Source: Schoenoplectus triqueter (taxonomy: Eukaryota > Streptophyta > Magnoliopsida > Poales > Cyperaceae). Taken from it: DNA of 44,173 nt. Positions 12,739 through 23,689 of this stretch are shown in pieces. A program made the position numbers and the translations under genes. The stretch covers positions 1 through 44,173 of the forward strand of contig CAXKVV010000122.1 in the NCBI GenBank assembly GCA_964058805.1, read 5' to 3'. The notes below the pieces were generated by a model. It did not search any database, was not told the origin of the DNA, and worked only from the letters and a program-made list of their open reading frames with translations. Each line of letters begins with the position of its first letter. The first letter of the stretch is position 1.

Positions 12739-15021
12739 ATTTACTTTTAAAACATGGATATCTTTTTATCCCATTACTCGACGTGCACTATTTGAGGTTG
12801 AAGATCTCATTTGTAGGCGTAAAAACTGTGATAATAAATTATGGGAAATAGAATCATAATTTCGTGAATCGAAATTAAAAGTAACCGTCTGTCTTTGCGT
12901 AGAAAAAAAACTGGTGTAACAATTCTTAATGCATGTATTAAGAGAGTTAAACTTTCAATTCATTTAAAGCTTGCTATAACATCATTTTTTTTATTATTGA
13001 TTTTCTTTAAATCTATAATTCTTCTCTCCACATTTAAAATAATGTGTATAATATACTTAAGATAAAAATTAACACTTAAAATGATCCAACTTTTTTTATA
13101 TGATCTTTTATAGATTATCATGTGTTTAATTATATATTTTTTATTATAATAATTATTATTTAACATTTAAAAAATTATGTCTAAAATTCATTAATATTAA
13201 ATTTATTAAATATATTACTAATTATTTATTTAAGAATTATATTGCCGGGGCAAAATCTGAGGTACAACTCTAATAAGAATAGAAAAAGAAAAATATTTGG
13301 CGCATATGCTTGTTGATACAATTGTCGACACAGATTTAATTTTACATATTATATGAGTTATAATGAATTTTATTATATTACATATTTTAGATTATACTTC
13401 GTTGATACTGCTAATATGCATAATAACTAACTTAACGTGCATAATGATAATACTAAATAAAATAAGTAATGTAATAAATAACTCCTATAATATGCATAAT
13501 TAAATCTGTATCGACCGTGTGTAAGAAAACTCATCCCTGTTACCCATCCTCGTCATACCTTTAATTGCCCGTTAATCCCTTCGTTCCTCCAATCGTACGA
13601 AGCCGAAAATTGAATTTCTAAGTTCAGCTAACGTTTCTCAAAGCAATAAAAAAGAAATAAAAAAGTCCATTTAGAAAGCCTTTTAAGAAAATAGGCCGCT
13701 ATAAATATTAATTTTAAGAAAAATGGGCCTCTTGATTTTGGGGTTATGTTGTTGTATGGCCCAAGATTTCATCCCTCTTAAATTGTTCAAGGCTAACACT
13801 GCTCCCTCTTTTTCTCCACCTCTAAATTCTAAACAGAGTAAATAGAGGACAGAGTTATCTTTCTAACCTTTTTATTATTATTTCAAATTTCGGAAATGGA
13901 AAAAATAATGTATATTACTATCAACGGAGAGAAAACAAGTACTTTCGAGAAATTTTATAAAAAACGATAAACGCATATGCCTTATCCATTACAAAACATT
14001 CTTTATATAATATTTACACTTTACATCAACGATTTTGTCTCTCTAGTTTAGATGGCAAGACTATACAAGACGATACTTCACGTCGCTGCAAATAAAAAAA
14101 ATTATGGAAAATTATGCTTAATTAGTAAATTAGCAAGACCATAACTATCCCATACAACATTTACTTCTTTGGCAAGTTCATATATTGACTTTATGCATTA
14201 TTACATTGTATGATACAATATGTACTACAGCTATTTCTTCGGCAAGTTCATATATTACATTGTATGATATCTTGTTATTTCTTTTTCTTTTTATATTGGC
14301 TCTTTTGGCAAGTTTGCGGCAGTTCTCTTTTGAAATAATAGTGCACAAGAATTGAATGACACGATATGTGGAGACTCAACAAATGAATGAAAGAGAAAAA
14401 AAAAGTAAAAACAAAATTAACTATGCAAATGAAATCATGCAAACTAGATGCACTAACAAATTAACAAGCCACGAGAAATGAGTTCAAAAAAGAGTTTGAT
14501 ATGACTTATACTCAGTGCGATAAAATGGGAAGCTACATTTCTTTGATTTATATGATATAATAATGCAAATATTTTTTTGATAAAAACTAGAACAACAAAA
14601 TATGCTTTCAACGGATTAACATCTATAAACTATAGGATATCAGAAAAAATCAATGAAAATAACGACTAAATAAAAATATTTTATACATTTTTTAATTGAA
14701 CTTATGAATGTTGTTTGAATGATCATGTTATTGCTACATTCATAAACCATTATCATTTTGAAAGAAATGGTATTGCTACGTTCACCCCACATAATTCTTT
14801 TGACAGAAATGAAGTAAAAAATAAAAGAAAAAAGAACATAGTTAATGCATCTAAAAGAATCTCTTCAAAAGAACAACAATTTGTGGCATGGCACATCGGA
14901 GAAATCAACTGTCCCCTTCTATTTCTTTTCTACAAAATCAGAATTTATTTTTACTTGTTAACACTTTGCAAATAATTTACTATAAAAGAAAAGTGTCAAA
15001 TTAAAGAGGCTCTACTTCCAA
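12739..15021. other. Gene-free AT-rich region
   Basis: No recognisable gene. At 14,160-14,330 the phrase ggcaagttcatatat followed by attgtatgata occurs twice, and ttggcaagttt a third time, a small local duplication. The plus-strand open frame at 14,715-14,975 contains two similar peptide units (VIATF-NHYHFERN and GIATF-PHNSFDRN) but matches nothing I know. Confidence 0.4.
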
Positions 15022-15755
15022 CTAATTACTTGTCGGAGTAAGTTCATCATGCTTGGGTGGATCCGTTTTGATATCATCGACTGGATCCGAATCTGCTCCT
15101 GTACGCAGAAAATAAATATTTAATTAAGAAATCAAAACGTAAATGAAGAAAACAAATAATTAATCAAGAAATCTTCAATAAGTGGCATATCCAGTAGTGT
15201 ACCAATACTAGCAACCTCTTCTTGATCAAAGCAATATGCCATGTACATAGATGCAGTAGCCACAGACAGAAACCCTACCACCACTGATAAATTAAAAAAG
15301 AGATGTGCAAAAATTAAAATATACTTAATTACTTAATTACATTGCATGGATTTAAAAAAAATGATTTTGTTTATTTACCGAGGAAAATAGTTTTGTTGTG
15401 CTTCAAACCAAAATTTGGATGGAATTGAGAAAATCGATTAGCATTAACGTTGATTGATTTTGCCTCTTTGATGATTAGCTTCCATGTGGTAGATTTTGAT
15501 TCTCTCCCAGTTGTAACTCTAACGAAGTTTGGACCTCTGTGTGTCGACTTCTCAACCTTGTTACCCTGGTTAATTAATGGCCTTGGCTATTGCAACAACT
15601 TCCTCTTCAGCTTTTGCCATAGCTTCCACGCCAGACCCCTTCGCGTTCGTGACTGCCTTGGCTCCATCTTGGACAACTTTGGCGGTTACCTTAACCTTGC
15701 ACTCGTCGCCCTTAATGCACATTAGGTTACCCTCCTCCCTCAATTCATACTTCAT
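15022..15755 (-). CDS. Unidentified small membrane-anchored protein gene, 3 exons, one frameshift
   Basis: I do not recognise the family. Three exons join with good splice sites: 15,379-15,755 (donor CG|GTAAAT), 15,203-15,283 (acceptor TTATCAG, donor TTG|GTACAC) and 15,022-15,098 (acceptor CGTACAG, ending TAG). Joined, they total 535 bases, one more than 178 codons. The surplus base lies near 15,568-15,575, where one frame stops at TAA (15,570-15,572) and the next continues without a stop to the end. If that base is ignored the product is 177 residues: a charged, alanine-rich N-terminal half, a basic middle, one hydrophobic segment at about residues 122-144, and an acidic tail of about 33 residues. 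This suggests a C-terminally anchored membrane protein. The first ATG (15,755) is chosen because an in-frame stop lies upstream. Faint likeness of residues 20-70 to Alba-type proteins is not enough to name it. The frameshift could be a real mutation or an assembly error. Confidence 0.5.
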
Positions 15756-15789
15756 GATCTCTATTGAGACAGGTGTATAATTGTGCACA

Positions 15790-16671
15790 GGTCAAATTTG
15801 ATTGGTTTTATTTTATTTTTATTTCTTTCTTTAATTTTTCTTATTTTAAAAATATGCGTATGTGTTTAATAAGGAAAAAAATGGTAGGATTAGATTTTCT
15901 GCCAGACCGACGCTATGTCTCCGTGGCAACCTTTACTATATTTATTCTTTTTTTCCTCTCCTATATTAATCATCTAGAAAAGATGGCGTGTAAATTAGAA
16001 TGGAGTCTATATGGACATTCCACCGGGATATGAGCATCAAGAAATAGAGAAGTTGGTGTGTAAATTAGAACGAAGTCTGTATGGATTGAAATAATCTCCA
16101 CCTAGTTTGGACGGTTTTGTAAATCCATGAAAAAATACCACTACACCTAGAGCGATTTGGATCATACCCTATACTATAAGTGACTATTTTAATATTTTAT
16201 GTTGATGATAATTATATGGTATAATATCGAGAAGATCGAGTGCATTGAAGTTCTTTGTGCCTATGTGAATAAACTTTTTGTGCCTACGTGAATTATCTTA
16301 CTGAAGTCCAAATCATCTCGCATCAGTGATGATACCAATGTTCTTGTAGACGTAAATTTCATGTTATATATTCCTGATAAGATCGATTGTCATGATGAGG
16401 ATTTAAGCACTGATGCTGTGCTAATTAAGAACTATTGATGGAGGAGGAAAGGATGACATTTCATTTAATGACAAGCCAACAACATATTGGGAAAAAGTAA
16501 TTTCTTATAGTTGTCATGATACCATCATGGTACAAAATTATACCAGATCAAAATCTAAATAATGAAGGAATCTATAAATAAACACCGTATGAGTTTAGAT
16601 TTAGTTACAAACTAAATGCCTGTGGTGCATGCCGCTTCCAATGTAACTAATTCGGGTGTCCTCACATGCTC
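15790..16671. other. Region without recognised gene
   Basis: The words gatggcgtgtaaattagaatgga and gttggtgtgtaaattagaacga repeat at 15,982 and 16,052. Phrases such as aagtccaaatcatctcgcatcagtga may be worn retroelement sequence, but no domain can be read with confidence. Confidence 0.35.
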
Positions 16672-17000
16672 CACTACAACATTTATGAGGTCGGACAACC
16701 AAAAAATTGGTTGCAATAGATACTAAGTGGTAGCATTAGAATCTATTTACAACAAAGTGAATTGGTTGTCACTAGTTGCAATATATCCCGTAGCAATAGA
16801 TACACAACGATTCGTTGCAATTGTTATGTTTAATGCAACGAAAAATGAGTTGCAACATTGACGTAGCAATAGAATTATTGCTACCAATTATGTTTTGCAT
16901 CATGCACTTACTACAACCAATATATAATGATAAAATATCATAAATTGCAACGAATTTGTCGTTGCTTTTATGTTTGACGTAACTAAATTTTCAATGCAAA
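16672..17000. mobile_element. CACTA-like terminal and subterminal region
   Basis: The segment begins CACTACAACA, like the CACTA ends of En/Spm elements. It then carries many short direct and inverted copies of the words gttgcaatag, gtagcaatag, gttgcaa and ttgcaacg (for example aacgattcgttgcaatt and gcaacgaaaaatgagttgc), as expected for subterminal transposase-binding repeats. I could not find the opposite end (ending TAGTG) or a CACTA transposase, so the right boundary is only where the repeats fade. Confidence 0.5.
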
Positions 17001-17895
17001 CGTATGTAAAATTTACATAATAATAAACTATTACAACTATTTATAAAGTTGCATTAAAAAACATAATTTATCTTTCGATGTTTTAATAGGCTGATGTTCA
17101 ACTTTAAATAAGTCATTGATTTATTTTAATTGATAGTTTATAGTAATTAAATAATCAATGATTCAAGGATTCTAAAATACAATTTTCTTATTAAAATGCC
17201 ATGGAATTAATAACATAATATATATACAATCTAATTAAAGACGAGTTAAAGAACAACTTTCATAAAGAAAAATATTATAACATTCAATTTTACATCGATC
17301 ATTAAAAAATATCATCAAATTACATAATAATTTGTAACACATAACTAATGTTAACTGAGCCACTGTGTTTGCACTTTTATCTTCTCCAAATAACAAATAC
17401 CTCATCGAGTAGTCCCTCATGATTCTCATCTAAAAACAACATGAAAAGACAAAATACACAATAAATTATCAAGTTGGTACTATAAAATTATCAAGCACTT
17501 GGCCCAAAAAATCCTAACTATGTTGCTTAAAAAATGTCCTTTATAAATATTTACCAATAGCTAAAACCCAATAAACCACAAGTTCTTTATTGCATTTTTT
17601 TGGGTTCAGAAATGAAGACCTACTTGGATCAGATGTACTACATATGTATAGATGTCCTAATAAAAGATCATCAAATATCAAGTACTTTGTGAAATAAATT
17701 CCCATTTTCCTTTTCAAGAGATTGCTTAATAAATATTTCTCATCAAAAGTACTATTAACTTATAACATACGTGGATATTTCTCACAAAATATTTTTTTGC
17801 TATGACTAATTTTACATGGATATTTTCAAGATATTAGGTGAATTTAACACCACAAACAAATTAAGCACAAAAACAGAAAAAAAAAAGAAAAGCAA
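17001..17895. other. AT-rich stretch without recognisable gene
   Basis: No supported coding sequence is visible. The minus-strand open frame at 17,235-17,429 lacks any family features. The stretch may be interior sequence of the CACTA-like element or the downstream flank of the minus-strand exons that follow. Confidence 0.35.
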
Positions 17896-18040
17896 TCAGA
17901 TGTATATCTTGTCGATAAATTTCCCAACAAGCATCCATGGCTCATTTTCTGAATAAAGCTCTACTTCCCATGTATCAGACAAATTTGCAAACGTTTCTCG
18001 CCATGATGCATAAAAAATGTTTAATTGCAATTGTTCAGTC
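17896..18040 (-). CDS. Exon-like terminal coding segment, unidentified gene
   Basis: On the minus strand an acceptor-like tgtatgtag is followed by 47 sense codons and TGA at 17,896-17,898. The peptide has non-random composition, with blocks NIFYASWRETFANL and TWEVELYSENEPWMLVGKF, unusual for such AT-rich DNA. I do not recognise it. Upstream on the same strand are other exon-like pieces: about 18,496-18,563 (acceptor TTTTCTACAG, 22 sense codons), a 26-base candidate at about 18,795-18,820 with strong splice signals, and about 19,006-19,058 (acceptor CATTGTAG). I could not join them into one open frame, so this may be a decayed gene or a spliced non-coding transcript. Confidence 0.3.
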
Positions 18041-19578
18041 CTACATACAGAAGCTGACACAAAGAAATAGTTTATCAGTTTTCACCTCTTCAGCACCTCC
18101 ATAGTAAAATCTAATCAGAAATTATAAATCCTTCTTACCCATCTGCTACGTTTTGGAAGTAAACTATAATTTTATGTGAACACAAAAAAAATAATCAAAA
18201 TAGATTCCACCATTCATTTGTTATAGAAATGCATTTCATACTAGTAAACAACTTAGAACTGTGAATTAATTTTTCTGGTACCCAGCAATACAAGCTGGTC
18301 ATAAAATTTTAACATGAATATTACAACAATTCAGATGATGCAACCCATTACGAAATAAAGGAATTTAACAAAAAGAAAGCAAGTCATAGACTTAAAAATA
18401 GCCCTCTGAACTGATATGCGACATCAAAACATCTCTTCGAATACAAATTACACAATAAATTGAATGTTCAAATAATCAAGCATTATACCTAGGGCACAGA
18501 GGTAAAAGAGTTTTGGAGAAAACTATTAAGATGAGTCCTAGTGCTCTCCATCACTTGTCCTGTAGAAAAAAAAAAGATTGAGCATCAACAAACTGGCAGG
18601 ATACAACTCCATTCTTGACATACTGGGTCCCAGTTACTATGTTTGCACATGTTTCCTTTTGTTTTCTGCTTAGTTTAGCTGTTATTAAGTGCAAGCAAAG
18701 AGAAAATACCTAATCTACTATTCAAAAGTCAATATGAGAGGTTCATTACATAACGAAAGATTATACAATAACTTTAAATTACAAACCTGATGAAGCTAGA
18801 CAAATATTTTGGCTGCAAAAAATGATAATGCATAACATAAGTTGGTGATGAGAGAAATCAAGAGATAATTAAAAGTATGAAGGATCAAATAAAAATTACA
18901 TGGTGAGAAAGATCAGCATGTAGGAGATAAACTGAAGTACTGGTAGAGTACAGTCATGCATTAAACCAAGCCGATTCAAAAATCCAGATCATTCAAGCCA
19001 CATACAATGCCGTCTTCTTGTAGACTTTGATCTTTCTGGTCTTATCAGCAACATATCCTACAATGTCAAAAGATGAAAAAAAATGAAGAATTATTTAATT
19101 ATTATTCTATTAGTAAGGTATGGACAATGAACAACATTTAGCAGGGCAATTGTTTGTACATTCTAGTTAGTTATCAAATTAAAATAAACTAGAATATTAT
19201 TCTGATAATTAATATAGCACTGATTAATATTACATGCCTTAACCAAAAGGAATCAGGAAAGAAAAATGTAATTTACACAATTAAAGTTAATAGACACAAT
19301 AACTATTTGGTACTAATCCAATAAAGATTCTGATCACATTTATTCTGTAAAGTAAAATTCAGTCAAATCCAACCCAATTTTTTTGGATTAGACCAGACAA
19401 AAAGAAAAGTAAACATGACTTGATACAACACAAGCAAACTGTTATAAACAAAAAAAAACTTAAAAAATTAGAACCTTAAATTAAAGTAACTCAGTTGGTG
19501 AGACGAAGGGAAGTTCTGAAAACAAAATATCAGTTCAATCGACAAATATCAGTCAAAATGAGATATTGAGTAATGTAC

Positions 19579-19864
19579 TTGAGGGAGACGGAGTAGAAGG
19601 TGGAGGGGAAGTGGCGAGGCGTGGCTGAAGGGGTTAAAGTCAGGGCGGTTACGGGAGAGTGGTGGTGGTGAGAGCAAAAGGAATAGATAGAACCGATAAA
19701 GGTCATCGACAGTAGTGGTGGCGGAGCACGAGCGATGTAGAGAGGCAAGAGAAGGCGGGCAGGGCAGAGAGGGAGAATGGAGCGGAGAGGAGAGGTAAAG
19801 AGTAGGGTACTAGGGTTCGGTTTAGAGAGAGTGTCGGGATATGGGGATGGAGAGTGAAGTCAGC
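19579..19864 (-). CDS. Pyrimidine-rich leader and possible first exon of an unidentified gene
   Basis: Read on the minus strand, this GC-richer segment looks like a plant 5' leader: CT-rich, with aaaccgaaccctagtaccc, then a first ATG at 19,706 and 42 codons (start MTFIGSIYSFCSHHHH, rich in S, T, P and H, like some organelle-targeting peptides). A possible donor CAA|GTACAT follows at 19,579. The LTR insertion begins right at its upstream edge (19,865), and the interrupted sequence resumes at 25,782. No downstream exon that I could find continues the frame, so coding status is open. Confidence 0.3.
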
Positions 19865-20061
19865 TGTGATACTAAACGTAAAAAAAAAAAAAAAATATGG
19901 CAAATGAACAAATGGACCAACGTGAATCAATTAACAAATGAAATTGAAAATTTAAATAACAATATATGAGATTGACAAGTGGGGCCCAACTAAATCATTT
20001 TTTTTTAGTTTTCCTTTTCTTTCTTTCCCTACCGACATTCATCCCTTACCCCATTTTTTTA

Positions 20062-20150
20062 GGCAAAATTGGGTACATACCCATCAAAACATGTCTTATT
20101 AGATATTTCCCCATCAATTCATCCAATCTAGATATTTACCCGTTAATTCA
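20062..20150 (+). repeat. MULE left terminal inverted repeat
   Basis: The arm contains regularly spaced words: tacccatcaaaa, tttccccatcaattcat, tttacccgttaattcat and, just beyond, tttccccat. These look like internal subrepeats of the terminus. Its partner is at 23,430-23,519. Confidence 0.85.
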
Positions 20151-20220
20151 TACTTTTATTAGAAATTTCCCCATAATATCATTTTGAACTTTAAATAAAT
20201 CAATTAAAATCATATTTAAT

Positions 20221-20850
20221 TATGTAAAAGACTATTTTGCCCTTCTCTTCAAAACATAAGTCTTTTTCCCTTCGATCGAAATTCCAACGCTCTCTGAGGC
20301 TAACTACTTTACTATCAATTAAATCGTAATTTAATAACTTCATATGCATAGCAAAAGCTAGTTCGGATAATCAAGTTTCGTATGTCATGTTCTACAAAAA
20401 AATCAGTGTTCTCCGTTTATTACTAGTCTCTTACCAGTATCCTTTCTTTTATCAACCTACTGATAATTTTATCATGGTGATCGAATGATTAAAAAAGCCT
20501 TATTGTTGTGAATGCTTCGCTATCAAAACTAGCTTTACTACTATAATAAAGCTGAAGCCTAAACTAATTAAAAATAAGTTGTTACTATATTGAACACTAG
20601 TATAAAGATTTTTCAAATTGGAAATAAAACTTCCAACTGCTACTATTTTATAATATAAACCAAAAAACCAAAACCAGTAAAATATAATAAATAGGACATG
20701 ATTTTCAGGAATGCTAGGAGCTGTACAAATCAATTTGGATTTGTACAACGCATATAACAATGTAGTACTAGTAAGGTAATAGAATATAATCCGTAAGTCA
20801 TACTTCATTTATTAAAAGCATATTAGTTGAATAAAAATTTGAGTGTTTAG
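20221..20850. other. MULE interior downstream of the transposase, no SWIM finger visible
   Basis: MULE transposases normally end with a SWIM zinc finger (CxC...CxH). I searched the minus strand here and saw no such pattern. The minus open frame at 20,500-20,808 is hydrophobic, low-complexity and unrelated. The 3' part of the gene seems deleted or decayed. Confidence 0.45.
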
Positions 20851-23196
20851 TTATGATACCCGAGAAATGTGTTTTATGTAGTCGGCCACCTTAGGTACCA
20901 GTTGGCCTTTCCAACTATTTGCAATTCTTCTTCTTTTATCAAATGGCTTCATTATCTTATACCTTATGAAATCAATCAAATCTATAACCGGTTTATTCCT
21001 TTCTTCATTTATCCAAGAGTTGAATGTTTCGGCAATATTATTGGTGATATAATCACATTTTGATGTTGTGCTGAATTTGCTCCTACTCCAAAACTTATTA
21101 TGCTCTACATTAAGGTACTGAATAGCCGCTGGGCATGCGTTCTCCATCTCATCAATTAGAGCTTTGAAACAGATTGGTGAGTAAGTTCGCGCAGCTCCTC
21201 AAAGTCCAAATTTGAAAAGGTCTCCGGGATAATGCTTCTTAAAATTGCTGAAGAGATGTCGCATACATTCTCTATGCTCTACTGATGGATACACCTTTGC
21301 AAGAGCACTTTGCAATCCCTTTTGCATGTCTGCAGAAATGACAAGACCATGTGGCCTCTCTATGGCTCTATACAATGCTCTCAAAAACCATTCCCATGAA
21401 TTCTCATTTTCACCTTCCATAACGGCAAAAGCAACAGAAAATATCCAGTTGTTTCCATCAATTGCAGTGGCAGCAGCTAGCACTCCCTTCCACTTACCTT
21501 TCAAGTGACAAGCATCGAGACTTATGTAAGGTCTGCAACCTTTCAGAAATCCACTAATGCAAGCTTCATGAGAGACAAAAAATCTTTGAAAATGTTGCTT
21601 TTCTCCTTCTCCCGGTTCTGTTTTAAATTCCACGACACTTCCTGAATTTCTTTTCAATATCTCCTCCTTCAGTGCACTTATCTGCTCAAAAGAATCATCC
21701 CAATCTCCATATATCTCCTTTAATGCCAATTCTTTTTCCTCCCAAACTCTATTGTATGGTAATGAAATTCCAAACTTTGTTTCCAAACTCACTTGCAAGC
21801 GTTTGGGTGGTATATCTTTCTCCTTCCTGAGATCACTAACAATTTGATTGGCTATCCATCCTTGTGTTGCATGCTTATTACCTCGTCTATTGACTCCACA
21901 ACATTCATGCTTTGGCTGAATTATTTTTATAACAAAAGTTACTCCATCTTCAGCTACAGCCGCATGAATCCTCCAACTGCACTCAAAATTTGAACAAGTT
22001 GTCGTTACTCGTGCAGGTTCACTTTTTCCCAAATCGTACTCAAAGTCATTACAAATCGCATGATGATTAAGAGCCCTCCTGAAAGCTACAACATCTGGAA
22101 ATTTTGCACCCACTTCCATTTTTGGATTATCCTTGTCATATAAATAAAACTCCTCCTCACATTCATAATTGATTTCGACCTCATCTTCCTCCTCTGTATC
22201 ACTATAACGACTGTGATAACTTGCCTCACTATGACAATAATCCGACCCTTCTTCATAATTTCCAAATTCTTCATTCTCAACCTCCACACCATCTATTATG
22301 TTTTCATCCTCCAGCATAACAATTCTCTCCTTTGTCACATAAATCAATATTTGTTTCTCCTTGTACATATCAAGCATCAACTCAAAACTTTCATCATGTT
22401 CTAGTTGAATAAAGGACTGGTTCTGAGTACGTTTATCCTCATAGAACAACAAAAAATTTTGGTCCTCATCGAAAGGGTACAAACTACTCACTTCTTCAAA
22501 CAATTCAGCAAAACCATAAATTTGTTTGTCAAAATATATGGTTCTTTGTCTACCAAAATAATATTTTCTCCTTGTTCCCTTATTAATTGATTTGAAATAT
22601 CCACCATATTTCACAATTACTTTGTAACGGAGTTCTCTCCTGAAACAAAATAATAATATCATGGGTTATACAATTTCACAATTAATGTATATTTTTTGTC
22701 ATGGTTGCAGTCATTAATATATAAAATAATAAATGAATGTATGGATAAAAAAGAGCTAATCAACCAATCAGAAAGATATCATGAATTAAAGAGGGCTTGT
22801 GTAATGGTACATACCGTGTCTATGGTAATTATATGGCTCAGTCAATTTAGTCAATAGAAAATCAAAAGATATAATATAAAAAATCACATCTAGGTCTTTT
22901 GTCCGAATTTCAATAAGCAATAAGCAAAGAATAACCCCTTAGTGTGCTTGATAAGATAAAAATGAAGGTACTTGTCTAAGGCGCACAACAAAATAGAAAT
23001 TTTGATTCGCTTTCAGAGCAACTAAAAAAATCACAAATGAATTCTACCTTGAATCATCGGAAATAATTTGTGTAATCTTTCTTCTCGCTTTTAGTTTCTG
23101 ACGCGAGGCATCTCCTTCAATCGCCTCAAAATTAGTCAAGCTAGATTGTTGGATAAAAAATGATGAGAAATAATCATTAGATTCATTGTCGTTCAT
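20851..23196 (-). pseudogene. MULE transposase (MuDR family), premature stop
   Basis: Two exons are supported: 23,048-23,196 (ATG start, donor AAG|GTAGAA) and 20,851-22,639 (acceptor TTTCAG), with a 408-base intron that keeps frame. Roughly, residues 50-150 form an N-terminal PB1-like region (LRYKVIVKYGGYF), and about 160-222 is strongly acidic. About 222-300 is the plant MuDR region with a C-x4-C and an HECC block. About 400-515 is the MULE transposase core: ISLDACHLKGKW (D near 425), GENENSWEWFLRAL (E near 466), ISADMQKGL (D near 487) and CMRHLFSNFKKHY (near 509). A TGA at 21,199-21,201 interrupts the frame where relatives usually have Trp in an LW-AAR block. The same frame then continues for about 115 residues, including the NNIAETFNSWI block, to a final stop. 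The SWIM finger is missing. It acts in transposition and is not a host gene. Confidence 0.85.
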
Positions 23197-23429
23197 GGTG
23201 AGAAATTGCAGCGAGAGTGGAGCAAAATAGAAAAAAAATATTGGGGGAAAAAATAAACTCATGACCTTAGTAGAGGAAACGTCGGTCATTAAGAAGAGGG
23301 GAATACACAATTTGGCGGGAAGGCGGGAAGGGTAAATTAGTCATTATATTTGTAAAAATATTGTTTTGGGAATTAAATATGTTTATATTAAGCTCAAATC
23401 ATTTTTATGGGGAAATATAGGAGAGAATG

Positions 23430-23519
23430 AAATTTAAACGGGTAAATATCTAGATTGGATGAATTGATGGGGAAATATCTAATAAGGCAAGTTTTGATGG
23501 GTATGTATCCAATTTTGCC
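23430..23519 (-). repeat. MULE right terminal inverted repeat
   Basis: This is the inverted partner of 20,062-20,150, with only a few mismatches over the outer 85 or so bases. The transposase start lies about 230 bases inside it, so this arm probably holds the promoter. Confidence 0.85.
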
Positions 23520-23689
23520 TTTTTTTTAAGTTTTGTTTGGTCTCTCTCGATGCTTCTGGCCTCTACCCATACCCCTCTTCCTTTCTATTTCGATTTTTCT
23601 TTCTTTACTTCTGATTCTCTCTCAGTTTCTTATTTCCTCTCAATTCCGACTCTCCCCCTCTTTTCGCTCTTCTCTATCGAGTCCGGTCA

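Larger units (their letters stand above)
20062..23519 (-). mobile_element. MULE (Mutator-like DNA transposon)
   Basis: Long terminal inverted repeats flank a MuDR-type transposase gene. The arms begin GGCAAAATTGG and are nearly identical for about 85 bases before diverging. The flanking 9-mers attttttta (20,053-20,061) and tttttttta (23,520-23,528) match at 8 of 9 bases, the right size for a MULE target duplication, although a T-run is weak evidence. The element sits inside the LTR at 19,865-25,781, so it is the younger insertion. The transposase has an in-frame stop and no recognisable C-terminal SWIM finger, so it is probably not autonomous now. Confidence 0.85.

Noticed and set aside
18111..18138. 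Splicing between 18,139 and 18,110 to join YFQNVADG with FYYGGAEEVKTD
   Set aside because: The frame would fit, but the intron would be 28 bases, too short for plants.
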